Shown piece after piece: positions 1-5,951 of a stretch of DNA of 9,010 nt. The notes under the pieces are model-generated. The model made no database searches. It was not told the origin of the DNA and worked only from the letters and a program-made list of their open reading frames with translations. Numbering within the stretch: position 1 is the stretch's first letter; each line of letters opens with the position of its first letter. This DNA is from Deltaproteobacteria bacterium (GTDB lineage: Bacteria > Desulfobacterota_B > Binatia > UBA9968): the NCBI GenBank assembly GCA_016193385.1, contig JACPSF010000191.1, positions 1-9,010 on the forward strand. The letters are read 5' to 3'. The translations under genes were made by a program, and so were the position numbers.

Positions 1-156
1 CCCCAACAGAGCGCCCCGCGGATGACAGAGGAGGTGGTTCTCGTGCCCCCGGGCGGAAAGGCTCGTTACGAGGCCAAGGACCTGACACTCTCCTCCCCCC
101 CAGGCCTCCTCCGGATCGATGTGAAGAATCTTGAGAGGTTGCCTATCCCGGCTCAC
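1..156 (-). CDS. Partial GT4-type (GT-B fold) glycosyltransferase, N-terminal 52 residues
   Basis: The minus-strand frame from a GTG at 156-154 is open to the window edge and encodes 52 residues. Residues 8-14 (LKILHID) form a first beta strand. They are followed by the glycine-rich loop AWGGGECQVLGL (residues 18-29) and then by a helix and a second strand, LSARGHENHLLCHP. This is the usual start of retaining GT4 glycosyltransferases with a GT-B fold, in which a GWGGGERQ-like loop begins the acceptor-side Rossmann domain; here the usual Arg is Cys. The GTG lies just after a purine-rich GGGGAGGGG stretch that could be a ribosome site, and it overlaps the end of the upstream GT2 gene by 14 bases, which suggests translational coupling in a surface-glycan operon. 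The catalytic half lies outside the window, so donor and acceptor are unknown. The opposite strand is also open here (to a stop at 178-180) but matches nothing I recognise. Confidence 0.75.
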   Translation of the reverse strand, partial: MSRDRQPLKILHIDPEEAWGGGECQVLGLVTSLSARGHENHLLCHPRGALLG

Positions 157-937
157 GCCCCTCCCCACTCTCACCCTTAAGCTCTAGCTCACGTAGCTTA
201 ACATATCTGAGAAAGACATAGATTGCGGCCGTCAGACCGACAAACCACCCCGCGAACCCTTCGACAAACCCCCTCCTCCATACATAGGAACGGAGCAAAC
301 GTGCCACCGGGCGTCCCAGATTATCCACCCACCGCCAGCGCCTCCCCGCAGCCCTCAGCTCCCTCGCGGCAACGCTGCTAAAATGGTTGATGCGGTTGAT
401 GTGATCGCTGATGTCCCGGTAAGAGTAGTGGTGCAGGGGGTTCCTCAAGCGCTTAACTTTTCCCTCCACCAGGATCCTCTCGTGAGGATCCGTCCCGCCC
501 CAGGTGGCGCGATCACGGCGAAATACTCTGACGTCATAATCGGGATACCACCCACCACGCCACCACCATCTGCCCAGATAATAAACCAGCCTGGGTACGG
601 CAAAGGCGGCGCATCGAGACCCAAACCGGACAAGGGCCTCCTGAACCTCTTCCCTAAGCTCTGGAGTGACCCGTTCGTCCGCATCCACTAGGAAGACCCA
701 CTCCTTAGTGGCCTGGGAATGGGCGAAGGCCTTCTGGTCTCGGTAACCCGCCCAGGGCCGCTGGATGACCCGATCCGTGTACCTGCGGCAAATTTCCACG
801 GTACGGTCGGTGCTGTAAGAATCCACCACCACGATCTCGTTGACCCATCTAAGACTCTCCAGGCAGTCGCCGATATTGTCCTCTTCGTTGAAGCAGACGA
901 CGATGGCGGAGACTTGAGCTGGGACCATGAGCACCAT
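143..937 (-). CDS. GT2 glycosyltransferase, WaaE/KdtX-like (LPS core type)
   Basis: A 264-residue inverting family 2 glycosyltransferase (GT-A fold), probably acting on the cytoplasmic face of the inner membrane. VSAIVVCFNEEDNI (residues 9-22) is the first nucleotide-binding strand, EIVVVDSYSTDRT (34-46) the second, and VDADE (84-88) holds the DxD-type metal/nucleotide-sugar site. The segment GGWYPDYDVRVFRR (128-141) and the following W-GGTDPHE are typical of the WaaE/KdtX subgroup, known for adding a sugar to LPS inner-core heptose. A C-terminal hydrophobic stretch (about 224-245, FVEGFAGWFVGLTAAIYVF) could anchor it to the membrane. I chose the ATG at 937 because GAGG lies four bases upstream. 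A GTG at 973 would add 12 unconserved residues, and an ATG at 928 is also possible. It overlaps the following GT4 gene by 14 bases and is divergent from the methyltransferase at 1042. Family certain; exact sugar not known. Confidence 0.9.
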   Translation of the reverse strand: MVLMVPAQVSAIVVCFNEEDNIGDCLESLRWVNEIVVVDSYSTDRTVEICRRYTDRVIQRPWAGYRDQKAFAHSQATKEWVFLVDADERVTPELREEVQEALVRFGSRCAAFAVPRLVYYLGRWWWRGGWYPDYDVRVFRRDRATWGGTDPHERILVEGKVKRLRNPLHHYSYRDISDHINRINHFSSVAARELRAAGRRWRWVDNLGRPVARLLRSYVWRRGFVEGFAGWFVGLTAAIYVFLRYVKLRELELKGESGEGREPG

Positions 938-997
938 TGAACCTCGAAGATACGGGCTAGAAGATAGAGGCACAGGGCAAAAAAATCAAACCGCCTC

Positions 998-1026
998 TTC
1001 AACTTCAAGTATCCTGATGCTATAGA
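998..1026 (+). promoter_or_regulatory. Weak candidate sigma-70-like promoter for the first methyltransferase
   Basis: TTCAAC (998-1003) and TATAGA (1021-1026) are separated by 17 bases and stand just upstream of the methyltransferase ATG at 1042. The -35 element matches the consensus at only three of six positions and the -10 at four, so this is tentative. If it is used, the transcript would start only a few bases before the ATG. No Shine-Dalgarno sequence is visible in front of that ATG, which fits a very short leader. Confidence 0.22.
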
Positions 1027-1041
1027 AACCCACGTAAAGCA

Positions 1042-1770
1042 ATGAAGAAGGCCGGCTTTAAAGGACTCCGAGATATCAGCAAAGTGGAAGGGATGCTGAC
1101 CCAGGACGAGGCACAATATCTCTATCATATGGCACAGACGAACCCGGGTAAAGGAGTCATCGTAGAGATTGGCAGCTGGAAGGGCAAATCAACGATCTGC
1201 CTTGCGCGGGGTTCCAGGGCCGTGGGCGGAGAAAAGATTTACGCAGTCGACCCTCACAGGCCATTGGCGGACGAGGGCTATTTTGAGGACACGGAAGCGG
1301 AGTTTTTAAGAAACCTCGCAGAGTCCGCTGTCACGGAGCAGGTCGTTCCCATGGTCATGGCTTCCGAAGACGCCGTCCGGAAATGGGATCGACCCATTCG
1401 TTTGCTCTGGATTGACGGAGATCACCGGTACGAACAGGTGAAACGAGATTTCCTCTCGTGGGAACCCCATGTCATCGAGGGCGGAATTATCGCGATGCAC
1501 GATACGATCCGCAAGAAAGGACCGAAAAAGGTTCTCTGGGAGTGTATCTTCTCGTCGGATCGTTTCAAGGCGATCTCCATCGTGGACAACATTACAGCAG
1601 CAAGAAAAGTTTCCAAGATCTCTTTCCGGGACCGCTTCGTCAAATGGCTCGTCATCGGCTGCCGAGGGATCTATATCTTCGCAAGGAAGATACGCTTACC
1701 CTACGCCAAGCCCGCGGGAAGGTGGTTTCTGAAAAGGCTGACCGACTACTATAGTGACGGAATTAAATAA
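1042..1770 (+). CDS. Class I SAM-dependent methyltransferase (Methyltransf_24 / CmcI-TylF-like)
   Basis: A 242-residue Rossmann-fold methyltransferase, probably an O-methyltransferase acting on a sugar or glycan. VEIGSWKGKST (residues 41-51) is the SAM-binding motif I, and KIYAVDPH (65-72) holds the acidic residue expected to bind the SAM ribose. LLWIDGDHRYE (121-131) is the characteristic metal-site segment of the family, and GGIIAMHD (147-154) supplies a further Asp. These motifs are shared with macrocin O-methyltransferase-like and cephalosporin-hydroxylase-like proteins, often found in polysaccharide loci. After about residue 195 the tail is basic and hydrophobic (FVKWLVIGCRGIYIFARKIR) and may bind the membrane or a lipid-linked substrate. 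It is a paralogue of the partial gene at 8589: about 65 of roughly 120 aligned residues are identical by hand count. It is transcribed alone, divergent from the WaaE-like gene and convergent with the main operon. The substrate is unknown. Confidence 0.92.
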   Translation: MKKAGFKGLRDISKVEGMLTQDEAQYLYHMAQTNPGKGVIVEIGSWKGKSTICLARGSRAVGGEKIYAVDPHRPLADEGYFEDTEAEFLRNLAESAVTEQVVPMVMASEDAVRKWDRPIRLLWIDGDHRYEQVKRDFLSWEPHVIEGGIIAMHDTIRKKGPKKVLWECIFSSDRFKAISIVDNITAARKVSKISFRDRFVKWLVIGCRGIYIFARKIRLPYAKPAGRWFLKRLTDYYSDGIK

Positions 1771-1779
1771 GTTGACATC

Positions 1780-1866
1780 AAATCCCCTCTCGCTCTCCTA
1801 AATCCCCCTCTATCCCCCTTTACCAAAGGGGGAGAAAGGGGGATTTGAGGGAGGACAGGGTGATTA
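1780..1866. repeat. Long imperfect palindrome, REP/MITE-like, in a convergent intergenic gap
   Basis: The core is a near-perfect inverted repeat. Bases 1800-1821 pair with 1825-1846 at 20 of 22 positions around a three-base loop, and the innermost part, CCCCCTTT-ACC-AAAGGGGG (1814-1832), is perfect. Looser complementarity continues outward, with AAATCCCCTCT-type sequence at 1780-1790 on the left and GAGGGAGGACAGGGTGATT at 1847-1865 on the right. AAATCCCC(C)TCT also recurs as a direct repeat at 1780 and 1800. Palindromes of the AAATCCCCC...GGGGGATTT kind recur in several environmental bacterial genomes (recollection, not a search), so this may be one copy of a dispersed non-coding element. It fills almost the whole gap between two convergent genes. 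Confidence 0.8.
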
Positions 1867-1882
1867 TGGTAATTTTCTTTTT
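1800..1882. terminator. Possible bidirectional terminator between convergent genes
   Basis: The strong GC-rich hairpin at 1800-1846 lies 30 bases after the plus-strand methyltransferase stop and about 40 bases after the minus-strand GT2 stop. On the plus strand a T-rich run (TTTTCTTTTTT, 1873-1883) follows, but some 27 bases from the stem rather than directly after it. On the minus strand there is no clear U tract. It could act as a barrier for transcription from both sides, but it is not a textbook intrinsic terminator. Confidence 0.4.
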
Positions 1883-1884
1883 TC

Positions 1885-2721
1885 CTACTTTCTTCGTTCA
1901 TTGCCGATTAAGGAATACCAAGCAAAGGTCCAGATGGACCGCAGCAGATTAGGAATGATAGTAAAAACCGAGCTGTTTTTCTGTACAAGACGGCTCCGGC
2001 CCTGGCGCTCATGTCGTATGCGGAAGGATTCCTCTGTTAAGCGGCTTGGGTCCAGTTCGTTATAGACCGAGACTCTCGGGTCATACCCGATCCGTAAGCC
2101 AGCCTTAAGTAACCTCTTAGCAAACTCCACATCCTCAGAATAACCAGCGCGCCCAGGGCCTAATCTCTCGTCAAACAACCCGACCAGTTTGAAAACCTCG
2201 CGCCGAACCGCGATATTGCCCCCGGTAAGGGTTCGTAGGTCCGTCCCCGGCAGGAAATCATAATCAATAAAGTCTATCGTCCGGTAACGCTCCAGGGCCT
2301 TCTGTAGTTGAGGGTCCCTTCGGTCCTCGTCCCGCATTTGGATCGAGCCCTGCATAACCTGATGAGGAAACGAAGCGAAGAAATTAAGAATACCTTGAAG
2401 CCAGCGGGACGTAACCTCGACGTCGTCGTCGAGGAAGGCAAGAATGGACCCCTTGGCTAGCGGAATCGCCCGATTCTGAGCCCGACATTTTCCGGGAAGC
2501 GGTTCGCGAACCTGCCAACAGTGGTATCGACCCCGTTGAGCGTACTCGCTCACCAACTCCTTTACGGCCTGCGCACTGGCCTCGTCAGCCGCGTTGTTGG
2601 CCACGACGATTTCGCAGCTTATCTGATCGTCCCCCTCAACTCGACGGAGGCTCTCTAAAAGCCTGCGCAGACTTTCAACGCGGCCCGCGGTCGCTATGAT
2701 TATGGTAAGAGAGGCATCCAA
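1885..2721 (-). CDS. GT2 glycosyltransferase (last gene of the main operon)
   Basis: A 278-residue GT-A glycosyltransferase. SLTIIIATAGRVESL (residues 4-18) begins the nucleotide-binding domain, EIVVANNAADE (37-47) is the second strand, and FLDDDVEV (96-103) holds the DxD metal site. GGNIAVRREVF (167-177), GLFDERLG (181-188) and GYSEDVEFAKRL (193-204) form the acceptor/catalytic region, with E196-D197 at the usual catalytic-base position. A hydrophobic C-terminal stretch (about 252-272) may touch the membrane. It shares its layout and several motifs (LPGTD, GLFDERL, IGY.P.V..Y.ELDP.R, PNLL) with the GT2 gene at 5952-6860, so the two are paralogues. The start is a TTG at 2721: an in-frame stop lies directly upstream (2727-2725) and no in-frame ATG is near the conserved N-terminus. 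Only a weak GGAA precedes it, and the gap to the upstream gene is 29 bases, so coupled translation is likely. Sugar specificity unknown. Confidence 0.9.
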   Translation of the reverse strand: MDASLTIIIATAGRVESLRRLLESLRRVEGDDQISCEIVVANNAADEASAQAVKELVSEYAQRGRYHCWQVREPLPGKCRAQNRAIPLAKGSILAFLDDDVEVTSRWLQGILNFFASFPHQVMQGSIQMRDEDRRDPQLQKALERYRTIDFIDYDFLPGTDLRTLTGGNIAVRREVFKLVGLFDERLGPGRAGYSEDVEFAKRLLKAGLRIGYDPRVSVYNELDPSRLTEESFRIRHERQGRSRLVQKNSSVFTIIPNLLRSIWTFAWYSLIGNERRK

Positions 2722-2750
2722 CGCTTAATTCCAGAGCGCAGACCAAAAAC

Positions 2751-3758
2751 CTAAAATCCCCGCAAACGAAACAAAAGCCGCTCTGGAAGCCCCTTCATGT
2801 AAAGAAAGGTATCTTCGATGGCCTGGTTGCGTCCATATCTCGGTTCCCATCCAAGCTCTGAGATGGCTTTAGAGGCATCGGGAAATTTGTTATTGGCCTC
2901 CTCATAGAGAGGTCCATAAATGGTCGCGGGATCTACAAACACTATTCGACTTCTCGTTCGCGTGATCCTTTTGACCTCTTCCGCTAATTCGAGGATGGAA
3001 CAACGGTTCGCCGGATTCCCCAGATTATAAACCTCTCCCTTTTTCCCATTCTTCATGACGCAAGCAATCCCGGCGACCATATCCTTAACATGCGTAAACG
3101 CCCTGACCTGTTTACCGTCACCAAACACGGTAATATCCACCCCGGCTATGGCCTGGCCGATGAAGCGAGGCAGCACAAACCCTCCCCTCCCCGATTGGCG
3201 CGGGCCCGTAACATTGAAAGGACGAACGATCCTCAAATCCAAATCCCGAGTCCCGCTCAGGTTCAGAAGGGCGGTCTCAGCGGCGAGCTTTCCCACGGCA
3301 TACTCCAAGCGCGCCGAAGACTTAGCCGGAACGACCTTGAACATCGTCTCCGAGCAAAACCCGTCTTGCCCGCCGCCGTAGACTTCGCTCGTAGAGACGT
3401 CCACGAGCCTGGCACCACAGCTCATCGCGAGATTCGCCACCGCCATCGTGTCATTCACGATAGAAGCGGCAATTCGACCCGCGTGCGGCAACACTCCTGC
3501 CGGTCCAACTACAGACGCGAGATGATAAATCTCCTTGTAGCGTTCACCGCTCCAAGAATCGCAAAAATTCTCTACATCCGTGATGGAATGAGATATTCGG
3601 TCAGGGTAATCCAATTGGCTGAGCAGATCATCGATGGGCACCGGATTGGTGCTCAGGTTATCCACTACATGAACCTGGTTGTCCGTATCGCTGAGCAGCA
3701 ACTCAACCAGATGGCTCCCTAGAAATCCAAATCCTCCTGTAACCAGTATCTTCTTCAC
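2751..3758 (-). CDS. Extended SDR NAD-dependent epimerase/dehydratase, UDP-GlcA decarboxylase-like
   Basis: A 335-residue cytoplasmic sugar-nucleotide enzyme. TGGFGFLGS (residues 7-15) is the GxxGxxG NAD-binding loop and VVDNLS (31-36) the end of strand 2, whose Asp binds the adenosine ribose. STSEVYG (122-128) and YAVGK (153-157) carry the Ser/Thr-Tyr-Lys catalytic set. RIVRPFNVTGPRQ (177-189) and RAFTHVKDMV (219-228) are the nucleotide-sugar binding segments. The Glu in STSEVYG is the residue found in UDP-glucuronate decarboxylases (UXS, ArnA), whereas 4-epimerases and dTDP-glucose dehydratases usually differ there. However, where UXS has the catalytic Arg of the RKPD motif, this protein reads NKFPD (290-294), so decarboxylation is uncertain. 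The start is a GTG at 3758 with GAGG eight bases upstream. It lies between two GT2 genes in the operon and probably supplies one of their donors. Confidence 0.9.
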   Translation of the reverse strand: MKKILVTGGFGFLGSHLVELLLSDTDNQVHVVDNLSTNPVPIDDLLSQLDYPDRISHSITDVENFCDSWSGERYKEIYHLASVVGPAGVLPHAGRIAASIVNDTMAVANLAMSCGARLVDVSTSEVYGGGQDGFCSETMFKVVPAKSSARLEYAVGKLAAETALLNLSGTRDLDLRIVRPFNVTGPRQSGRGGFVLPRFIGQAIAGVDITVFGDGKQVRAFTHVKDMVAGIACVMKNGKKGEVYNLGNPANRCSILELAEEVKRITRTRSRIVFVDPATIYGPLYEEANNKFPDASKAISELGWEPRYGRNQAIEDTFLYMKGLPERLLFRLRGF

Positions 3759-3840
3759 CTAGGATACCTCGCATGCTGGGGATGTGCCGCCGCGGGCTGA
3801 ACGCCAGAGCCTCTACACGCCATCCCCCTAAACTTATACC

Positions 3841-4758
3841 TCAAAGCCACCGAAGCTGATAGAGACGGTACTTCAACGAAAAAGGTTGAAGCGCGGCGGC
3901 CAGACCGATCGCCTCACGAGCCCCTGGCCCATCCCCCTTCATGGCCAACGCCTTGGCCAGACGGTAATAACGATGGGCCACCATGCGGTAAAAGCCGTGC
4001 CGGCCGATGAGCTCCAAGGACTCGGGGTAATCCTTTTTCAACTTCTCGAGCGCGCGCAAGTTTTCTCTCGACCTCAGCTCATCATCGGCGCTGATGTTGG
4101 TGCCGTGCTTGCGGTAGAGATAGACCACCTCGTTGACAAACCCGATCGGGTGCCTCTTCACCAAACGCAGGGCCAGGTCCAGGTCGTAAGAAAGACGAAA
4201 CCACTCGTCCAGGAGGCCGATCTCCTCAAGCGCCGTTCGTCTCGACATCGTCCCCTGCAGCCGGATCACTCTGCCGTCGAAAAGATCCTCTACGGACACG
4301 CCCTTTTCTTCCAGCCTTTTGGCCTTCTTCGGCGAGATCACCGTGGATCGGTTGTGGAATTTCCCTTCAAAGTACGCCCCGTTCCCGATAACCATGGCGT
4401 GACGGGCGTGACGCGCCAGGAAGTCATGCAGCTTTTGCAGATGATGGGGCGTGGACAGGTCATCGGAATCCATGAACGCTATGTAACTGCCCCGGGCGTG
4501 CCGCACGCCTAGATTGCGTGCCGCTGCGGCCCCGCGGTTCTCCTGGCGGATATACCGGATTCGGTGGGCATAGGATCGCAGGACTTCCTCGGTCCCGTCG
4601 GTGGAACCGTCATCCACAACGAGGATCTCAAAATCCCTGAAAGTTTGATGCAAAACGCTCTCCAGGCTCTCCACAATGTAGGCCCGCCGATTGTAGGTTG
4701 GGATGACAACCGAAATAAGCGGGTTCTCGTTCGTTTCCGCGTGGGACTGGGTTTCCAT
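3841..4758 (-). CDS. GT2 glycosyltransferase with DSDD metal site
   Basis: A 305-residue inverting GT-A glycosyltransferase. LISVVIPTYNRRAYI (residues 14-28) and EILVVDDGSTDGT (44-56) form the UDP/nucleotide-binding half, and AFMDSDD (94-100) the DxD metal site. GTMSRRTALEEIGLLDE (169-185) followed by SYDLDLALRL (190-199) is the acceptor side, with the catalytic-base Asp within SYDLD. After residue 230 comes a helical extension (LAKALAMKGDGPGAREAIGLAAAL) that resembles a single TPR-like helical pair. The ATG at 4758 begins three bases after the stop of the upstream aminotransferase gene. A TTG directly before it (4761) could also be used; no Shine-Dalgarno sequence is seen, so translation is probably coupled. 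It differs in motif detail from the other two GT2 enzymes of the operon, so it presumably makes a different linkage. Confidence 0.92.
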   Translation of the reverse strand: METQSHAETNENPLISVVIPTYNRRAYIVESLESVLHQTFRDFEILVVDDGSTDGTEEVLRSYAHRIRYIRQENRGAAAARNLGVRHARGSYIAFMDSDDLSTPHHLQKLHDFLARHARHAMVIGNGAYFEGKFHNRSTVISPKKAKRLEEKGVSVEDLFDGRVIRLQGTMSRRTALEEIGLLDEWFRLSYDLDLALRLVKRHPIGFVNEVVYLYRKHGTNISADDELRSRENLRALEKLKKDYPESLELIGRHGFYRMVAHRYYRLAKALAMKGDGPGAREAIGLAAALQPFSLKYRLYQLRWL

Positions 4759-4761
4759 CAA

Positions 4762-5940
4762 TCAAAAAGTGTTTTTCTTCTTTGCCCGGTGCAGAGTATC
4801 CTTCAGTTGAGTAATCACGCGCTTGACTTCTCGCCCGGTCATCTTCGGAAAAAGAGGCAGAGAAAGAAGCCTTTCGGAGGCATACTCGGCGTGGGGGAAG
4901 TCGCCCGGCTTCAAACCGAAGGTTTTGCTATAGAACGATGTGAGGTGAAGCGCGCGAAAATGGACGCCGACCCCGACACCCGCTTCTTTCAAAGCCTTTA
5001 GGACAGCATCCCGACTCACCGTGAGATCTTCCGTCTTAAGCAGGATGGGGTAGAGATGGTGGGCGTGCTTGACATCGCCCTTCGCCGGGATCAGCCGGAT
5101 CTCTGGAACTTCCTGCAAGGCTGCGTCGTACAATTCGACCCACCGCTTCCGTCGCTGCCAAAACGCTTCGATCTTTTTGAGCTGCTGAATGCCCAAGGCG
5201 GCATGGATGTCCGACAGGTTGTACTTGTAGCCTGGACAAACTACATCCCAGTGGGCGAACTCCCCGTCCCCGTGCCTGTGCCACGAATCGGCTGTGATCC
5301 CGTGAATGCTAAGCAGCCGGACTTTCGCGGCGAGGTCCTCTCGATCGGTGGTGACCATACCCCCTTCCCCGGTGGTGATATTCTTCGTCGCGTAAAAACT
5401 AAAGCAGGTGAGATCTCCAAGATTTCCCACTTTTCTCCCGCGGTATTCTGCCCCGAGCGCATGCGCCGCGTCTTCCGCCACCAGCAAGTGATGTTTTTGG
5501 GCCAACCGGAGGACAGTTTCCATATCGCAGGGCTGGCCGTAGAGGTGAACGGGCAGGATGGCTTTGGTCCTGCTGGAAATCCGTGGTTCGATTTGCTGCG
5601 CATCAAGGTTCAGCGTATCCGGTTCGACATCCACAAAGACCGGCTTGGCGCCTTGAAGGGCAATCACGTTGGCCGTGGACGCAAACGTGATCGGCGTGGT
5701 GATGACCTCGTCTCCCGGCCCCACCCCCAACGCCGCCATGGCCAAATGCAGAGCAGCCGTACCCGAGCTAACAGTGACCGCATGTTGACAGCCAACATAT
5801 TCCGCCACGGCCCGTTCGAGCTCGCGGGCCCTCGCCCCTGTTGTGAGCCAACCCGACCTCAGGACGGCCAAGATCTCGCGTATTTCTTCGGCTCCCAACC
5901 AGGGGCGATGAAAAGGAACAAAGTTAACTGATTTCTTCAT
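4762..5940 (-). CDS. DegT/DnrJ/EryC1/StrS sugar aminotransferase, ArnB-like
   Basis: A 392-residue PLP enzyme (fold type I) that would transaminate a 4-keto (or 3-keto) nucleotide sugar in the cytoplasm. The N-terminal PFHRPWLGAEEI and VLRSGWLTTG (about 9-35) are typical of the family. SSGTAALHLAM (58-68) binds the PLP phosphate, EDAAHALG (156-163) holds the Asp that pairs with the PLP pyridine, and SFYATKNIT (181-189) carries the Schiff-base Lys186. GYKYNLSDIHAALG (237-250), GVHFRALHL (325-333) and SERLLSLPLFPKMT (355-368) closely recall ArnB, which makes UDP-4-amino-4-deoxy-L-arabinose. I chose the ATG at 5940: upstream starts as far as 6066 would overlap the preceding GT2 gene by over 100 bases and add residues foreign to the family. 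It begins 11 bases after that gene's stop. The natural substrate depends on the SDR enzyme two genes downstream or on genes outside the window. Confidence 0.93.
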   Translation of the reverse strand: MKKSVNFVPFHRPWLGAEEIREILAVLRSGWLTTGARARELERAVAEYVGCQHAVTVSSGTAALHLAMAALGVGPGDEVITTPITFASTANVIALQGAKPVFVDVEPDTLNLDAQQIEPRISSRTKAILPVHLYGQPCDMETVLRLAQKHHLLVAEDAAHALGAEYRGRKVGNLGDLTCFSFYATKNITTGEGGMVTTDREDLAAKVRLLSIHGITADSWHRHGDGEFAHWDVVCPGYKYNLSDIHAALGIQQLKKIEAFWQRRKRWVELYDAALQEVPEIRLIPAKGDVKHAHHLYPILLKTEDLTVSRDAVLKALKEAGVGVGVHFRALHLTSFYSKTFGLKPGDFPHAEYASERLLSLPLFPKMTGREVKRVITQLKDTLHRAKKKNTF

Positions 5941-5951
5941 AGCCGGAACGC

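Noticed and set aside
95..101. Possible frameshift in the GT4 gene at a C7 (G7 on the minus strand) run.
   Set aside because: A recount shows seven bases, which keeps the frame intact through AWGGGECQVLGL. No frameshift is present in this sequence.
1..180. Plus-strand open frame from base 1 to a stop at 178-180, as the end of a gene.
   Set aside because: It is antisense to the GT4 N-terminus, whose glycine-rich motif is recognisable, and to the end of the WaaE-like gene. The plus-strand peptide matches nothing I know and ends in a His/Pro-rich low-complexity tail.
938..973. GTG start at 973 for the WaaE-like gene.
   Set aside because: The ATG at 937 has GAGG just upstream and gives the usual N-terminal length for the family.
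3090..3722. Plus-strand open frame (210 codons) opposite the SDR gene.
   Set aside because: The opposite frame holds a complete SDR enzyme with intact NAD and catalytic motifs. The plus-strand product is Arg/His-rich without a recognisable fold.
3759..3840. Distant GGGGATG / CATCCCC pairing in the 82-base gap upstream of the SDR gene.
   Set aside because: Seven bases of stem around a loop of several dozen bases is weak and likely chance.
5056..5931. Long plus-strand open frame (291 codons) opposite the aminotransferase.
   Set aside because: The minus strand encodes a complete aminotransferase with all PLP motifs. The plus-strand product shows no recognisable domain and is best explained as an antisense shadow.
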